Source of the DNA: Bacillota bacterium
GTDB taxonomy: Bacteria > Bacillota > Clostridia > Lachnospirales > Lachnospiraceae
Assembly: GCA_023418475.1 (NCBI GenBank)
Contig: JAEZZO010000029.1
Location: 184,763-248,762 of the forward strand
Direction of reading: 5' to 3'
Length of the DNA stretch: 64,000 nucleotides
Shown here: positions 1 through 9,098 of the stretch, piece by piece
Layout of the letters: each line of letters starts with the position of its first letter
Position numbering within the stretch: the first letter of the stretch is position 1
The notes under the pieces: model-generated
The model's input: only the letters and a program-made list of their open reading frames with translations
What the model was told of the DNA's origin: nothing
Database searches by the model: none
Program-made: the position numbers and the translations under genes

Positions 1-3000
1 CGTGGAAAAATTCTTAAAGAATTGCCAGGTCCTTCGAGCCGTCTCTAAAAGCAGCTCCCGCTCCTGCGGATTTTGTAGCTGACTATCCTTTTCCTTTGGC
101 TGACTGATTACGAAGGCCAGATAAAATGCTAACAGCCAGGTAAGGCTAATAATTATATTAATAATATATCCAACCAGATTAGAGCTTACAAAGAATAGCA
201 TAGCCGTCAATACGACGGCAGGTATCAGGGAACTCCACATAGTGAGGAAATATCCCTTTCGGGTATTTTGCACCGAAGCATCCACACTTTCTGCTGTATT
301 CCACCGGAGCAGGTTCTTCCTGCTGATCACAAGGCGGTAGAGTGTCCGAAACATTGCATCCGTTGCAAGATAAGCTCTGTACGGAGTCAGTGCCAGCTCA
401 ATACCTGCTCTTTTCAGCATAATCTTTAATTCCTTCCGAAAGCTTCTATAAACCAGAACTAATTTAGAACGGAACAGCTTCTGTGTCAGAATTGCAATTA
501 AAAATATCGCAATGTTAAACAGATCATTAAATAGAACAAACGGTATCCACAGATAAAATGCTTTCGGCATTAATATAAAGTTCAGCAAAATCAATAATGT
601 TTTACAAAGAGGCAGCATACTGCGTCTTAGATTATCGAATATTTTCCATCTGGATAAGGCACAAAATGGTCTTCCATTCACCAGCTTACTGGTAAAAAGC
701 CAGGGTAACAGCTGCCAGTCACCTCTGATCCAGCGATGTTCTCTCTTCGCGTAGGATATAACACTGGAGGGAAAGCTGTCCATGATCTTCGCTGTACTGG
801 AGAATGCCGTTTTGGCATAGCAGCTTTCCAACAGATCATGACTTAATACCTGATTTTCGGGTATGACATGATTAAGAAGCGTATGAAAAGCCTTTACATC
901 ATAAATACCCTTGCCGGTATAGATGCCTTCATTAAATATATCCTGGTAAATATCCGAGATAACAGCGCTGTAATGTGCCAGTCCGGATTGACCTCCGAAG
1001 ATTTCAGCAAAACGGCTGCCTTTCTTATCAACAATGTGATTTCTGACAGAGGGCTGAATAATAACATAACCCTCCTTCACCTTCTTGCCTTCTTCATCCA
1101 AGACAGGCTGGTTAAGCGGATGATCTATAAGTCCGACAAGCTTAGCGGCATTTTCTCTGATAAGATTTGTATCTGCATCCAGTGTAATGACATACCGAAA
1201 AGAATGTAACAGTTCTTCCTCACATAATACCAGTGAAAAGCTGGTTTCCTCCTTCGGCGTGCTGTTGAGCAGCTGGTTGAATTCTTCCAGCTTTCCTCTC
1301 TTTCTCTCCCATCCCATATAACAGTTCTCTGATTTATTCCACTTACGATATCTAATAAAAAGCGAGAATTTTGCATATTTGGAAGGATAAAGTTCATTTA
1401 ACTCCTTTAATTTGTTTACTAAAGAACTCTCTATTACTTCGTCCTCCGGGCCGAATTCATCCGGAGAATCCTTATAGTCTATTAATAATGCATAATAGAG
1501 ATTTACTTGCCTGTTGGCCAGGTAATGTTTCTGTAATCTTTCAAAATATTCCAGTGCCTGCTCCTTGGAGGATACAATCACCGGCATAACAACAAAGGTT
1601 CTGGCTATATCCGGAATGGCAGCAAGGTAGTTTAGCGAAGGAATTTTCTTTACCTTGATTCTTCTGGTAAAAATAAAATTAGTAACTTCCAGTGATATTC
1701 CCATGAAGAGGGGGAATACCAGTATATCCATAAGAATAAAACGGTACATTCCGCTCATTGCACCAGGTCGTTTCATCAGCAGATCAAATAGAAAATACAA
1801 GCCTGCAAGAAGCAAAAAACAGGTACAGAAATAATAGAAACCTTTTCTGTTACGTTCTTTTTTTATCTTTCCTGCAATTGGCTTATTGAGTATTTTTGCT
1901 TTTAAAAGCGGATAGCCTTTTCCTAACAGATATGTTCCTACATGATGCGAACAGTATAAATCCTCTCTGCCGCCTGCAGCCAGTTCCAGGCATGCATCTA
2001 CTACCTTCTTCTGCGGAAGTCTGTAATCCTGTGCCAGTTTTACAATTACCGTACGGTACATTCCTTTACTTTCAGCATCCATTTTAGGGTAGATACCATC
2101 CGGGTCCTTCGATAAAACTTGTTCTAGATAGGAGGTTTTTTCATAAAGTCCTTCCACATCCAATTCATTCACTTCCCTGAGACTTACTATCAGGGCACGG
2201 ATTTTTGCTTCCAGAAAGGACTCAATTTTTCCTTCCTCCCGGTATAAATTGGCAGGCTTCAGTTGCTTATTACATAACTCAAAATGATAGTCAATATATT
2301 TTTGGATGGATGCATCATCGTAGGACATATTTTTCAAAATATAGATAACATGTGCATGAAAGGAGAAATTACTCCTGCAATCCATATCTGTTTCTTTTAA
2401 GAAAACATTAATATCTGCCGTATTCCGGTCGGTTTCCAACATATCCTTAACATATTTATCTGCCTTGGATTTCAGGTTTATGATATGGATAATATCCTCC
2501 GCAACTTCAATGATGTTCTCCAAAAGAGCAAAACCCAGCATTTCCGGAAGCACCCACAGTTCTTTATCTGTTAAGGGAATCTCCTTCTGATAAGCATTCA
2601 GCATTGCTGTAATATTGTCTTCTTCCAGATGACCACCGGAAAGCGCAACCATCTTCTTTGCGATAATATAGATTCTTGGAAATCCACGGAATTCCTTCGT
2701 CTTAAGTATTGGCAATATCTCGTAGCTTGTACCGGAGGTTCTCACCTTCTTGATCTCCCGGTACATCATCTGAAAATTATCAAACAGCCATCTTGCTGCC
2801 GGTATCAGGGCAATCAAATCTGTTGAAATTTCAGAGATGTTATTACGAATTTTATTTAATTTCTTATATGCTATCTGGTTATAATCCTCCAGGACAAAAT
2901 TATACCGCATGGACTTGACATGCTTATGTTTACGCGCAAGCTCCTGCATCTGTTGTTCAAAATCCCTGGTTTGCTGCCCCTCTGTATTATCCGTTGTATC

Positions 3001-3150
3001 CAGATTGAAGTAGATCCTGCTTCGGAAATGACTGAATCGGTAATACAAGAAAAGCAGGATTCCCCAGATCAAAGCTATTACGCTTAGGAGTATTACTATT
3101 TCGATCGGCATATTTATAGTAAAATAGACGCTTTCCAATATGATCAGCAA
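1..3150 (-). CDS. Cyclic beta-1,2-glucan synthase-like glycosyltransferase (GT84), C-terminus outside window
   Basis: An open frame runs unbroken from a TTG start at 3150 to the window edge (1050 residues seen). AAGGAGG lies 8 nt upstream of the TTG. There is a membrane helix near residues 15-37. The N-terminal region has the AARWLFDNFQ and GFPRIYIIAKK segments typical of cyclic beta-1,2-glucan synthases (NdvB/ChvB). Two membrane helices follow near residues 420-470. The glycosyltransferase core then shows TLDADT near residue 657, a GKGIYD segment, SHDLLES and EHRWIRGDWQ near residue 807, followed by more hydrophobic helices. In the family this core makes beta-1,2-glucan from UDP-glucose at the membrane, and a GH94-type phosphorylase domain usually follows. 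That part would lie beyond base 1, so whether this is a full synthase cannot be judged here. The gene lies downstream of a sortase terminator and a repeat element. Confidence 0.8.
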   Translation of the reverse strand, partial: MLIILESVYFTINMPIEIVILLSVIALIWGILLFLYYRFSHFRSRIYFNLDTTDNTEGQQTRDFEQQMQELARKHKHVKSMRYNFVLEDYNQIAYKKLNKIRNNISEISTDLIALIPAARWLFDNFQMMYREIKKVRTSGTSYEILPILKTKEFRGFPRIYIIAKKMVALSGGHLEEDNITAMLNAYQKEIPLTDKELWVLPEMLGFALLENIIEVAEDIIHIINLKSKADKYVKDMLETDRNTADINVFLKETDMDCRSNFSFHAHVIYILKNMSYDDASIQKYIDYHFELCNKQLKPANLYREEGKIESFLEAKIRALIVSLREVNELDVEGLYEKTSYLEQVLSKDPDGIYPKMDAESKGMYRTVIVKLAQDYRLPQKKVVDACLELAAGGREDLYCSHHVGTYLLGKGYPLLKAKILNKPIAGKIKKERNRKGFYYFCTCFLLLAGLYFLFDLLMKRPGAMSGMYRFILMDILVFPLFMGISLEVTNFIFTRRIKVKKIPSLNYLAAIPDIARTFVVMPVIVSSKEQALEYFERLQKHYLANRQVNLYYALLIDYKDSPDEFGPEDEVIESSLVNKLKELNELYPSKYAKFSLFIRYRKWNKSENCYMGWERKRGKLEEFNQLLNSTPKEETSFSLVLCEEELLHSFRYVITLDADTNLIRENAAKLVGLIDHPLNQPVLDEEGKKVKEGYVIIQPSVRNHIVDKKGSRFAEIFGGQSGLAHYSAVISDIYQDIFNEGIYTGKGIYDVKAFHTLLNHVIPENQVLSHDLLESCYAKTAFSSTAKIMDSFPSSVISYAKREHRWIRGDWQLLPWLFTSKLVNGRPFCALSRWKIFDNLRRSMLPLCKTLLILLNFILMPKAFYLWIPFVLFNDLFNIAIFLIAILTQKLFRSKLVLVYRSFRKELKIMLKRAGIELALTPYRAYLATDAMFRTLYRLVISRKNLLRWNTAESVDASVQNTRKGYFLTMWSSLIPAVVLTAMLFFVSSNLVGYIINIIISLTWLLAFYLAFVISQPKEKDSQLQNPQERELLLETARRTWQFFKNFST

Positions 3151-3232
3151 TTTTAACTCCTCCTTATTCATTATTAAAGTCTTCTTAAAATTGCAACCCT
3201 TATCCTATCGTTTGTTTTTATTTCCAGCGAAA

Positions 3233-3364
3233 AGAACAAAAATATGCTTCGTACACGCTCGCAATCATAATCCTTAAAATGTACAACCTTTGTTCCACGT
3301 GCGAAGCTGCGCATCCCCCGGAGGGTTTTATTCATAGGATGATCTTTTCTATGAAATAAAAAAA
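3233..3364 (+). repeat. Terminator-docked repeat, copy A
   Basis: First of six copies of a dispersed repeat of about 130 bp. On the plus strand it begins AGAACAAAA, has a CTCGC-ATCAT segment, a GAAGCTGCGCATCCCCCGG block and AGGGTTTT, and ends in an inverted repeat (TTCATAGGA / TCTATGAAAT). It directly abuts the A-run of the sortase terminator at 3368-3387. In the direction of minus-strand transcription the element therefore starts at the terminator T-tract. Confidence 0.8.
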
Positions 3365-3390
3365 ACAGCACAATAATTATATTGTGCCAT
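3361..3390 (-). terminator. Intrinsic terminator of the sortase operon
   Basis: An 8-bp stem, GCACAATA / TATTGTGC (3368-3387), with a 4-nt loop. On the minus strand it is followed by TG and a run of eight T. It lies about 50 nt after the sortase stop codon. Confidence 0.75.
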
Positions 3391-3434
3391 TTTTACTTAA
3401 TCTTATTAATTTAGTTTTAAATTTCATATTATTT

Positions 3435-4064
3435 TTATTTCAAAGTTTTCGATTTCAGGAAAGCAACCAGTACATACCGCTGCGGTGCAGCTCCGATATA
3501 GTGAAAGGGATAACAGGTACTGACAGTCAGTGTTGCTTTCGGCTTTGGTACGATTACTGTTTCGTCATCCTTATCAACAATCCGTACCTTACTGACCTCA
3601 TACTCAAATTCTCCGGCAGAAGTGGTAACAATCAACTGATCTCCCACTCCTATCTCCCCAAGCTTTCGAAATACTGTATCCCGATGACCTGAGAGAACGC
3701 AGTTATCCTTTTCACCAGGAAGTACACTGTCTGCATAATGACCAACTCCCTTCTCAAGCTCATCCTCCCCTGTTCCGTGATAAATAGGAATGGAAGCTTT
3801 TAGCTTAGGAATATACAGTTTGCCTATTTTCTCTCCCTGCTTCGGACGCTCGGGATATAACACCTGCTCTTTGACCGTAGCGGAAGGCTCTGGAGAAATT
3901 GACGGTTTCCTGTTAGACCCGGTGATATCCGGTTTTTCCTCATGGATTATCCCTGTAGAATCCTGCCGATATGCCAAAAAACCTTTCGCATACTTTATTG
4001 AACTAACCGCCATTATGCCAATTCCAGTCACTATGACAGCAATGGCGACTATCTGAATTCCCAT
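3435..4064 (-). CDS. srtD: Class D sortase
   Basis: A membrane-anchored cysteine transpeptidase that should attach the neighbouring LPKTA protein to the cell wall. From the chosen ATG the protein is 209 aa: an N-terminal membrane helix, a Pro/Glu-rich linker, then the sortase barrel. The catalytic motifs are visible: His in LSGHRDT, Cys in TVSTCYPF and Arg in APQRYVLVA. The start is uncertain. The frame is open back to 4214, and a TTG at 4106 or the ATG at 4064 (23 nt after the upstream stop) are both possible. ATG 4064 puts the hydrophobic helix right at the N-terminus but has a weak ribosome site. The gene is probably translationally coupled to the surface-protein gene in front of it. Confidence 0.85.
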   Translation of the reverse strand: MGIQIVAIAVIVTGIGIMAVSSIKYAKGFLAYRQDSTGIIHEEKPDITGSNRKPSISPEPSATVKEQVLYPERPKQGEKIGKLYIPKLKASIPIYHGTGEDELEKGVGHYADSVLPGEKDNCVLSGHRDTVFRKLGEIGVGDQLIVTTSAGEFEYEVSKVRIVDKDDETVIVPKPKATLTVSTCYPFHYIGAAPQRYVLVAFLKSKTLK

Positions 4065-4086
4065 CCTTTTGACACGATATCTGTTA

Positions 4087-5136
4087 TTATGCCTCGAAAA
4101 TTTCAACTTTATCAGTCCTAACCTTGCGGTATAAAATAGTTCCGGCAGCGAAGAGAACGAATCCGAATAATACATAGGATACACTATTCGTCGCTGTTTT
4201 AGGAAGTTTTCCACCTTTTACTGTTTTCACATCCGTCTTATCAACCAAATTCCCGCCATTTTCCATGATTTTATCCTGCAGTGACTTAATAAAATCACTG
4301 GTTATCACAAAATCAGCCAGGAGTTCTGAATTCGAACCATATACTTCTATCTTTATGTCATTGTCCTCTAATTCCTCCAGCCACATTGCTTCCTCAAGAG
4401 AAAGAGGTGTACTGCTGCCTCCTTTTACGAGACTTAACTTCATATTTATTTTTAAGTTAGATAACAACTCACTATAATAGGATGCCAGCTCTTTTCGCTC
4501 CTCATCACTTGGCTTGAAATTCTTATTTGCTTCTCTCTCTTGTTTTAATTTTTCCAGAATAGCCAGCGTTTTTGTCTGCAACGTTTGCATCTGAGCTTCC
4601 ACTTCTGCACTGTTAAGATAATCTGACATGGGTACAAAATAATCCTTCAACTTTGTAACTTCCTGCTCTGACAAATCAAATTGGCTAAGAATACTCATAA
4701 CCGTTGCTTTATCAATTCCGGAGAAAGCCGATTTACTGCTTTCCGTATAAAAGCCAAGTGCTGTGTCAAGCTCATCCACATATACATAATCATTCAGATC
4801 ATCACCATATTCATTCAGAAGTGCGGGTAGTGTATCCTGATCTAAATTATATTTTGTATAGAGATCCTCTATATTACTTAAATTTGATTTGATAACCTCA
4901 CCTAAAAATCCTTTCAGATCCTCCAAGGCAGTAAAGTCTTCCGTAGATTTTTCATACGAGGAAAGAACGTCATTGATATCATCTTTTGTTACATCAAATC
5001 CTCTTGTACTGCTTGCTTCCTTTAAATAATTAGCAAAATCCTGCTCTGAGTATGTACTTACTGCAGCCATTGCTGTTTTTGGCATGAAACCTAAACACAT
5101 GATACATGCCAGTAATAGCAACCCTATCCTCTTCAT
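4087..5136 (-). CDS. Processed acidic surface protein with LPKTA sorting signal
   Basis: A 349-aa secreted wall protein. Residues 1-24 form a signal peptide ending in AMA. The body is strongly acidic and mostly helical. The C-terminus has an LPKTA sorting motif, a hydrophobic helix and a short charged tail. This matches the family of acidic LPXTA-type surface proteins that sit beside a class D sortase, as here: the sortase gene follows immediately. The ATG at 5136 was chosen over the longer frame (to 5247) because AAAGGAGAAAATA precedes it and the signal peptide starts there. The function of the mature protein is unknown. It is the obvious dedicated substrate of the adjacent sortase. Confidence 0.85.
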   Translation of the reverse strand: MKRIGLLLLACIMCLGFMPKTAMAAVSTYSEQDFANYLKEASSTRGFDVTKDDINDVLSSYEKSTEDFTALEDLKGFLGEVIKSNLSNIEDLYTKYNLDQDTLPALLNEYGDDLNDYVYVDELDTALGFYTESSKSAFSGIDKATVMSILSQFDLSEQEVTKLKDYFVPMSDYLNSAEVEAQMQTLQTKTLAILEKLKQEREANKNFKPSDEERKELASYYSELLSNLKINMKLSLVKGGSSTPLSLEEAMWLEELEDNDIKIEVYGSNSELLADFVITSDFIKSLQDKIMENGGNLVDKTDVKTVKGGKLPKTATNSVSYVLFGFVLFAAGTILYRKVRTDKVEIFEA

Positions 5137-5896
5137 TATTTTCTCCTTTCCTATTAACAACAGGTTGGGCAATTGTAAAATCATATCATTATTTAAATTG
5201 CTTACACAGAGAGAATTTGTTCGTCCGCTCCAACGCTCCCTCCGCATAACTTCCGCTCCGGAACATATACTTTATGTGCATACAATTAATATAATTCTTG
5301 TGTTCCACAATTACCAATATTAACTACAGGTAATTGCAATTTGCTTCACATTACATTTCACAATCACCTACAATAAATGAAGCAGGTATATAAAACCTGC
5401 CGATTATTATTTCTTTATTATTATAAAAAATCAGAAAATTATTATCAATGCAAAAAAAATCCTATAAAAGGGAATATATGCTATGATTAACAGATAAGCA
5501 CTATTTAAGTTAAGCAATTTTAGCGGTAAATGAAGGATTTTATCATAAGGTAACGGCAATAACTCTTATCAAATAGTAATAGGCAAATGCCAAAATTATT
5601 TTGAGATTTCATTCTTCAGATATTTAGGAAGACAGGCATGCAGGAATAATACATCGATGATGAAGTTTTGAAGTGATCTGTTCTATACTTATATTATATC
5701 ATGACTCAAAAATATTTACCAGTCTTGTAAAAAAATAAGGAAGCAGTACAATACTGAATTACAGTTACTTTATTGGGTGTTTAATTCTGTGATTGCGAGA
5801 CTTATAAAATGTTGATTATATTCACTCGAAAACATTTTTACAAAAGTGATATAGCAATATTGTTTTTCAATTACACACAGAGGAGGATGCGATTGT
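5137..5896. other. 760-bp divergent intergenic region
   Basis: Separates the acidic surface protein (minus) from the DUF6323-like gene (plus). Bases 5212-5275 are clearly more GC-rich than their surroundings, contain repeated GGAG/CTCC words and a small TTCCG-GAG-CGGAA hairpin, and would be transcribed as leader of the surface-protein mRNA. A hairpin GCAGGT / ACCTGC lies at 5384-5402 without a convincing T-tract. The rest is AT-rich, with no gene-like frame. Confidence 0.5.
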
Positions 5897-6457
5897 ATGG
5901 ATCCCATTTTTGATTTAATATTAATGAAACAGCAAAAACAAGAAGTAGAAAGGGTACTGGAATGCAATAAGATAACGCAAAAGCACAATTTGATTCTATC
6001 CCAGGCAGAAGCCAACCATCTTGTTACCGCCCGCAAAAATTCATTGAGTGAAAACGGTAGAATAGAATTTGGAGAAGGTGTTCTGGCCAAAATCATTAAT
6101 CAGTTTTACGATTCACAATTTATAAATCAGGACACTTATGCAGATACCTTAACCCGGTTACAAGAGATATTCTATCTGTTTAAGAACGAATCACAAGATG
6201 AATTATCAGATGCTGAACTGTTAGACTTTATGAAAAAACAATATGAGGAAATCTGCTTTGGCGATTTGGATTATCTGGAAAGTACTTGTCTTGAAAGATA
6301 CACCCGTGCTGTTCGCTCCGGTTATCATTCTCAAATGCAGTCAAGACTGAGAGATGAATATACGTTAAGAGATGTAGAAGACGAATATAATAAACTGTCC
6401 GAAGAAACCCGATGGGATTATGAAGTGTATAAGACAAAATTAGAAGATCTGTTTTAA
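5897..6457 (+). CDS. Conserved Firmicutes protein, DUF6323-like
   Basis: A 186-aa soluble, helix-rich, acidic protein with no signal peptide or membrane segment. The start has GAGGAGG upstream (spacing about 10 nt). The N-terminal MDPIFDLILM, the central RIEFGEGVL and the FKNESQDELSD-LLDFMK segments resemble my recollection of the DUF6323 family of clostridial proteins. No catalytic motif is recognisable and no function is assigned. The gene stands alone, with a 760-bp gap upstream and a palindromic repeat directly downstream that could also end its transcript. Confidence 0.6.
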   Translation: MDPIFDLILMKQQKQEVERVLECNKITQKHNLILSQAEANHLVTARKNSLSENGRIEFGEGVLAKIINQFYDSQFINQDTYADTLTRLQEIFYLFKNESQDELSDAELLDFMKKQYEEICFGDLDYLESTCLERYTRAVRSGYHSQMQSRLRDEYTLRDVEDEYNKLSEETRWDYEVYKTKLEDLF

Positions 6458-6496
6458 TCTGGATTTAAAATAAAACAATAAAATGTTTCAGTCATT

Positions 6497-6577
6497 AAAA
6501 GCCTAATTCAGGTTATCTGAATGAATATGAAGTGAGTATGCACTCATATTCATCCTCATAACCTGTATCAGGCTTTT
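6497..6577. repeat. Palindromic repeat family 2, copy 1
   Basis: An imperfect palindrome of about 80 bp: AAAAGCCT-CAGGTTAT-GAATGAATATGA on one arm and TCATATTCATCC-ATAACCTG-AGGCTTTT on the other. Related copies lie at 32290-32363 and 40624-40697. Here it sits between convergent genes and could act as a bidirectional terminator. Confidence 0.7.
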
Positions 6578-6694
6578 GTCAGGTTAATTATAAAATGCAG
6601 TATAAGCAGGTGTCTTATCCTTAAAACGACATTTCATAGTTTTATGAAATTATTCCGTCTTTCTATTCGAACTCCAGAACGGGATCATTTTCTC

Positions 6695-7570
6695 TTAATA
6701 TGCAAGTATTTCATATCCATCCTCTGTGATTAATACTGTAACTTCCCACTGTGCTGAATCTTTACCATCCCTCGTACGAATGGTCCAGCCATTCTCCTGA
6801 TCCATCACTACTTCTGCCTTTCCGGCATTTATCATTGGTTCAATTGTAAATACCATACCGGGAACCAACAACATTTCAGTCCCTTTTTTTGATACATAAC
6901 TAACAAAGGGTTCTTCATGAAATTCATTTCCTACCCCATGTCCGCCAATTTCTTCCACAACTTTATATCCATTTAAATTAGCAAAATCGTTAATCGCCTG
7001 GCCAATATCACCCAGAAAATTCCATGGCTTCGTTTCTTTAAGTCCAATATGAATCGCTTCTTTTGTTATATCAACCAGTCTTTTACGTTCATCACTTACC
7101 TTACCAAGGCAGAACATTCTTGATGCATCAGCATAGTAACCATTCAATATGGTTGTTGCATCAACATTAATGATATCACCGTCTTGTAATATAACTTTGT
7201 CTGAGGGAATTCCGTGGCATACTTCCTGGTTGATTGATGTACATACACTTTTGGGGAATCCCTCATATCCCAGGGTTGCCGGTATTCCACCAAGTTCTTT
7301 GGTTTTATTATGAACCAGCCTGTCAATCTCACCCGTACTCATACCGCTCTGTATATGCTGTTGTACGTAATTAAGTACTTCGATATTGACTTTACCGCTT
7401 TCCCTGATGCCATCTATCTGTGCTGCTGTTTTGATAAGTCTTCTGCCTGGGACAATGCATCCCTGTTTTTTATATTGCCTGATTTTCTCATCCTGGTCAT
7501 AATGGCATATTTTATATTTCTTTCCGCTTTTACACCAGCACAAATCATTTCTTTCCAACTTATGATACAT
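6695..7570 (-). CDS. map: Methionine aminopeptidase type I with SEC-C zinc motif
   Basis: Removes the initiator Met from new proteins using two metal ions. 291 aa. Residues 1-30 hold a SEC-C-like motif (RNDLCWCKSGKKYKICH) that probably binds zinc. The pita-bread catalytic domain follows, with metal ligands in GDIINVDATT, the YADASRMF aspartate, the histidine of GGHGVGNEFHEEP, the glutamate of FTIEPMIN and the terminal QWEVTVLIT glutamate. ATG 7570 was chosen because GGAG lies 6 nt ahead; the frame also allows 7582 and 7606. It stands alone, away from the ribosomal operon where clostridial map usually lies, so it is probably a second paralogue. Confidence 0.9.
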   Translation of the reverse strand: MYHKLERNDLCWCKSGKKYKICHYDQDEKIRQYKKQGCIVPGRRLIKTAAQIDGIRESGKVNIEVLNYVQQHIQSGMSTGEIDRLVHNKTKELGGIPATLGYEGFPKSVCTSINQEVCHGIPSDKVILQDGDIINVDATTILNGYYADASRMFCLGKVSDERKRLVDITKEAIHIGLKETKPWNFLGDIGQAINDFANLNGYKVVEEIGGHGVGNEFHEEPFVSYVSKKGTEMLLVPGMVFTIEPMINAGKAEVVMDQENGWTIRTRDGKDSAQWEVTVLITEDGYEILAY

Positions 7571-7666
7571 AATGTTCTCCATTCCTGTACCTGTTATAAT
7601 GCCCATAGTAAGAAACTATTTGAACTATTTCTGCAAGAATATTTGGCTGAAAGCCCAAATCATTAA

Positions 7667-8035
7667 TTAAGACGTAGCAGATAACAGGATTATTTTATCA
7701 TACAGCGGAAATTGCGGCAGCTTTTTACGATATTGACTCGGAGAATAACCATACCTTTTATGGAACGCTCTTGTGAACGCTTCATTCGAGGAAAAGCCGA
7801 ATTTAATCGCAATATCAATTACTTTATGATTGGTTTCTCGTAATTCTGCAGCGGCCAGGGTAAGCTTCCGGCTTATTATATATTCCTTGAAGGAAACCCC
7901 TACTGCTTCATGGAATTTCACTGAACAATAAAAAGAGGAATATCCGACGTAATCAGACAGCTTCTCCAGTGACGGGTCATTCTTCAGATTAGTTTCCACC
8001 CAGTCTATCATATTTTCAATCGTTTTAGCCGACAA
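7667..8035 (-). CDS. Stand-alone AraC-type DNA-binding protein
   Basis: A 122-aa protein made of little more than the two helix-turn-helix units of the AraC/XylS family. The first HTH is near residues 25-45 (SLEKLSDYVGYSSFYCSVKFHEAVG). The second is near 74-105 (DIAIKFGFSSNEAFTRAFHKRYGYSPSQYR, the family signature region). No effector domain is present, so it is either constitutive or senses through a partner. The TTG at 8035 has AAGGAG 8 nt upstream; GTG 8044 is the alternative. It follows the alpha/beta hydrolase gene on the same strand with a gap of about 115 bp, so it may regulate that gene. Confidence 0.8.
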   Translation of the reverse strand: MSAKTIENMIDWVETNLKNDPSLEKLSDYVGYSSFYCSVKFHEAVGVSFKEYIISRKLTLAAAELRETNHKVIDIAIKFGFSSNEAFTRAFHKRYGYSPSQYRKKLPQFPLYDKIILLSATS

Positions 8036-8151
8036 TTTATCCACTCCTTATAACTATATTTTATCAAAGTCAGAATGATTGTTCTTGATAGAAGTTGTGC
8101 ATTTTCTTGTTACAAGAATAATATATTCCTCAGAATGATAAAAATAATTCC

Positions 8152-9000
8152 TTAATTTTCACCATTCGCAAATTTGGCTAATAGCTCATTAAATTCATCC
8201 TTTTGGTCGTAGAAAGCAGCATGCCCTGAAAACTGAAACGGAACCAATACAGAGTTTTTAATCATCTGATGCTGTACCTCTCCCAGCTGATAAGGAACTA
8301 CTTTATCATGAATTCCATGAATTATCAAGGTTGGTACCCGAATAGCATCCAAATCTGTGAATAACACTTCTCTGATCCAAGTTTCTGATACAGCCGCCGT
8401 TGCCCATCCCGCTGCCTGTAAACCTAATTGGAAGAACCAATCAGCAAAGCTCTCTGTAATATGTTGAAAGAAAAATGTATTGCCAAAGTTCTGGAGCATT
8501 TGAGGGCGGTCACTATAAGTTTCTTTAATCAACTGTTCTACCGTCTCTTTCTCCAATCCGTATGGGAAATTACGCCGTTTAATTAAGCTTGGAGCCGCGG
8601 CTGCAAAGAGTGCAAGCTTCGATACCCCATATCCATTATAGCGCCCCATATATCTTATTGCAATCGCACCGCCAGTAGAATGTCCCGCCAGAATAAAATC
8701 GTGCAGATCCAATGCATCCACTACACCTCTAACATCATCCGCCAGGGTGTCATAATCATATCCGTTAAACGGTTTATCAGAATTACCAAAACCACGGGTA
8801 TCAATTCCAATACATCGGAACCCCCATTTCGGCAGTATATCAAACTGGTATTCAAACAGATTGTGGTTGCCGGGCCAGCCATGCAAAAATAAAATAGTAT
8901 TTTTCCCCATTGGATTAAGATCTTCCACGTATATTTTAATAGTATCCTTCACAGTAATATAGTATCCCATATCCTTCACCGTAATGTGCGTTTTATTCAT
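8152..9000 (-). CDS. Alpha/beta-hydrolase fold enzyme
   Basis: A 282-aa cytoplasmic hydrolase of the haloperoxidase/epoxide hydrolase-like group. It has the oxyanion segment FLHGWPGN, DTRGFGNSDKP after strand 4, the nucleophile elbow GHSTGG (Ser near residue 109), the acid in IHGIHDKVVP and the catalytic His in FSGHAAFYDQ. A cap domain lies between the elbow and the acid. The substrate cannot be told from sequence. The neighbouring short AraC-type regulator lies downstream on the same strand. The ATG at 9000 lacks a strong ribosome site. Confidence 0.85.
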   Translation of the reverse strand: MNKTHITVKDMGYYITVKDTIKIYVEDLNPMGKNTILFLHGWPGNHNLFEYQFDILPKWGFRCIGIDTRGFGNSDKPFNGYDYDTLADDVRGVVDALDLHDFILAGHSTGGAIAIRYMGRYNGYGVSKLALFAAAAPSLIKRRNFPYGLEKETVEQLIKETYSDRPQMLQNFGNTFFFQHITESFADWFFQLGLQAAGWATAAVSETWIREVLFTDLDAIRVPTLIIHGIHDKVVPYQLGEVQHQMIKNSVLVPFQFSGHAAFYDQKDEFNELLAKFANGEN

Positions 9001-9098
9001 TGTATTCTATAAATGGAATGATTGCTACGCAATATTTCCGAATAGAACTCATTCACCCCACAGTTTAATTCACTAGATTCGAGTACCAAAAGTCAGAT

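Noticed and set aside
868..2826. Several plus-strand open frames of 60-113 codons
   Set aside because: All are antisense shadows of the continuous glycosyltransferase frame, which runs from 3150 to base 1 without a stop and carries family motifs.
3174..3371. 65-codon minus-strand open frame upstream of the glycosyltransferase
   Set aside because: It lies almost wholly inside repeat copy A, has no plausible protein features, and the same repeat elsewhere does not keep the frame.
5384..5402. Hairpin GCAGGT / ACCTGC as a terminator
   Set aside because: Short stem, no T-tract and far from any gene end; not supported as a functional site.
5770..6096. 108-codon minus-strand frame
   Set aside because: Antisense to the start of the DUF6323-like gene, with no ribosome site and no protein-like pattern.
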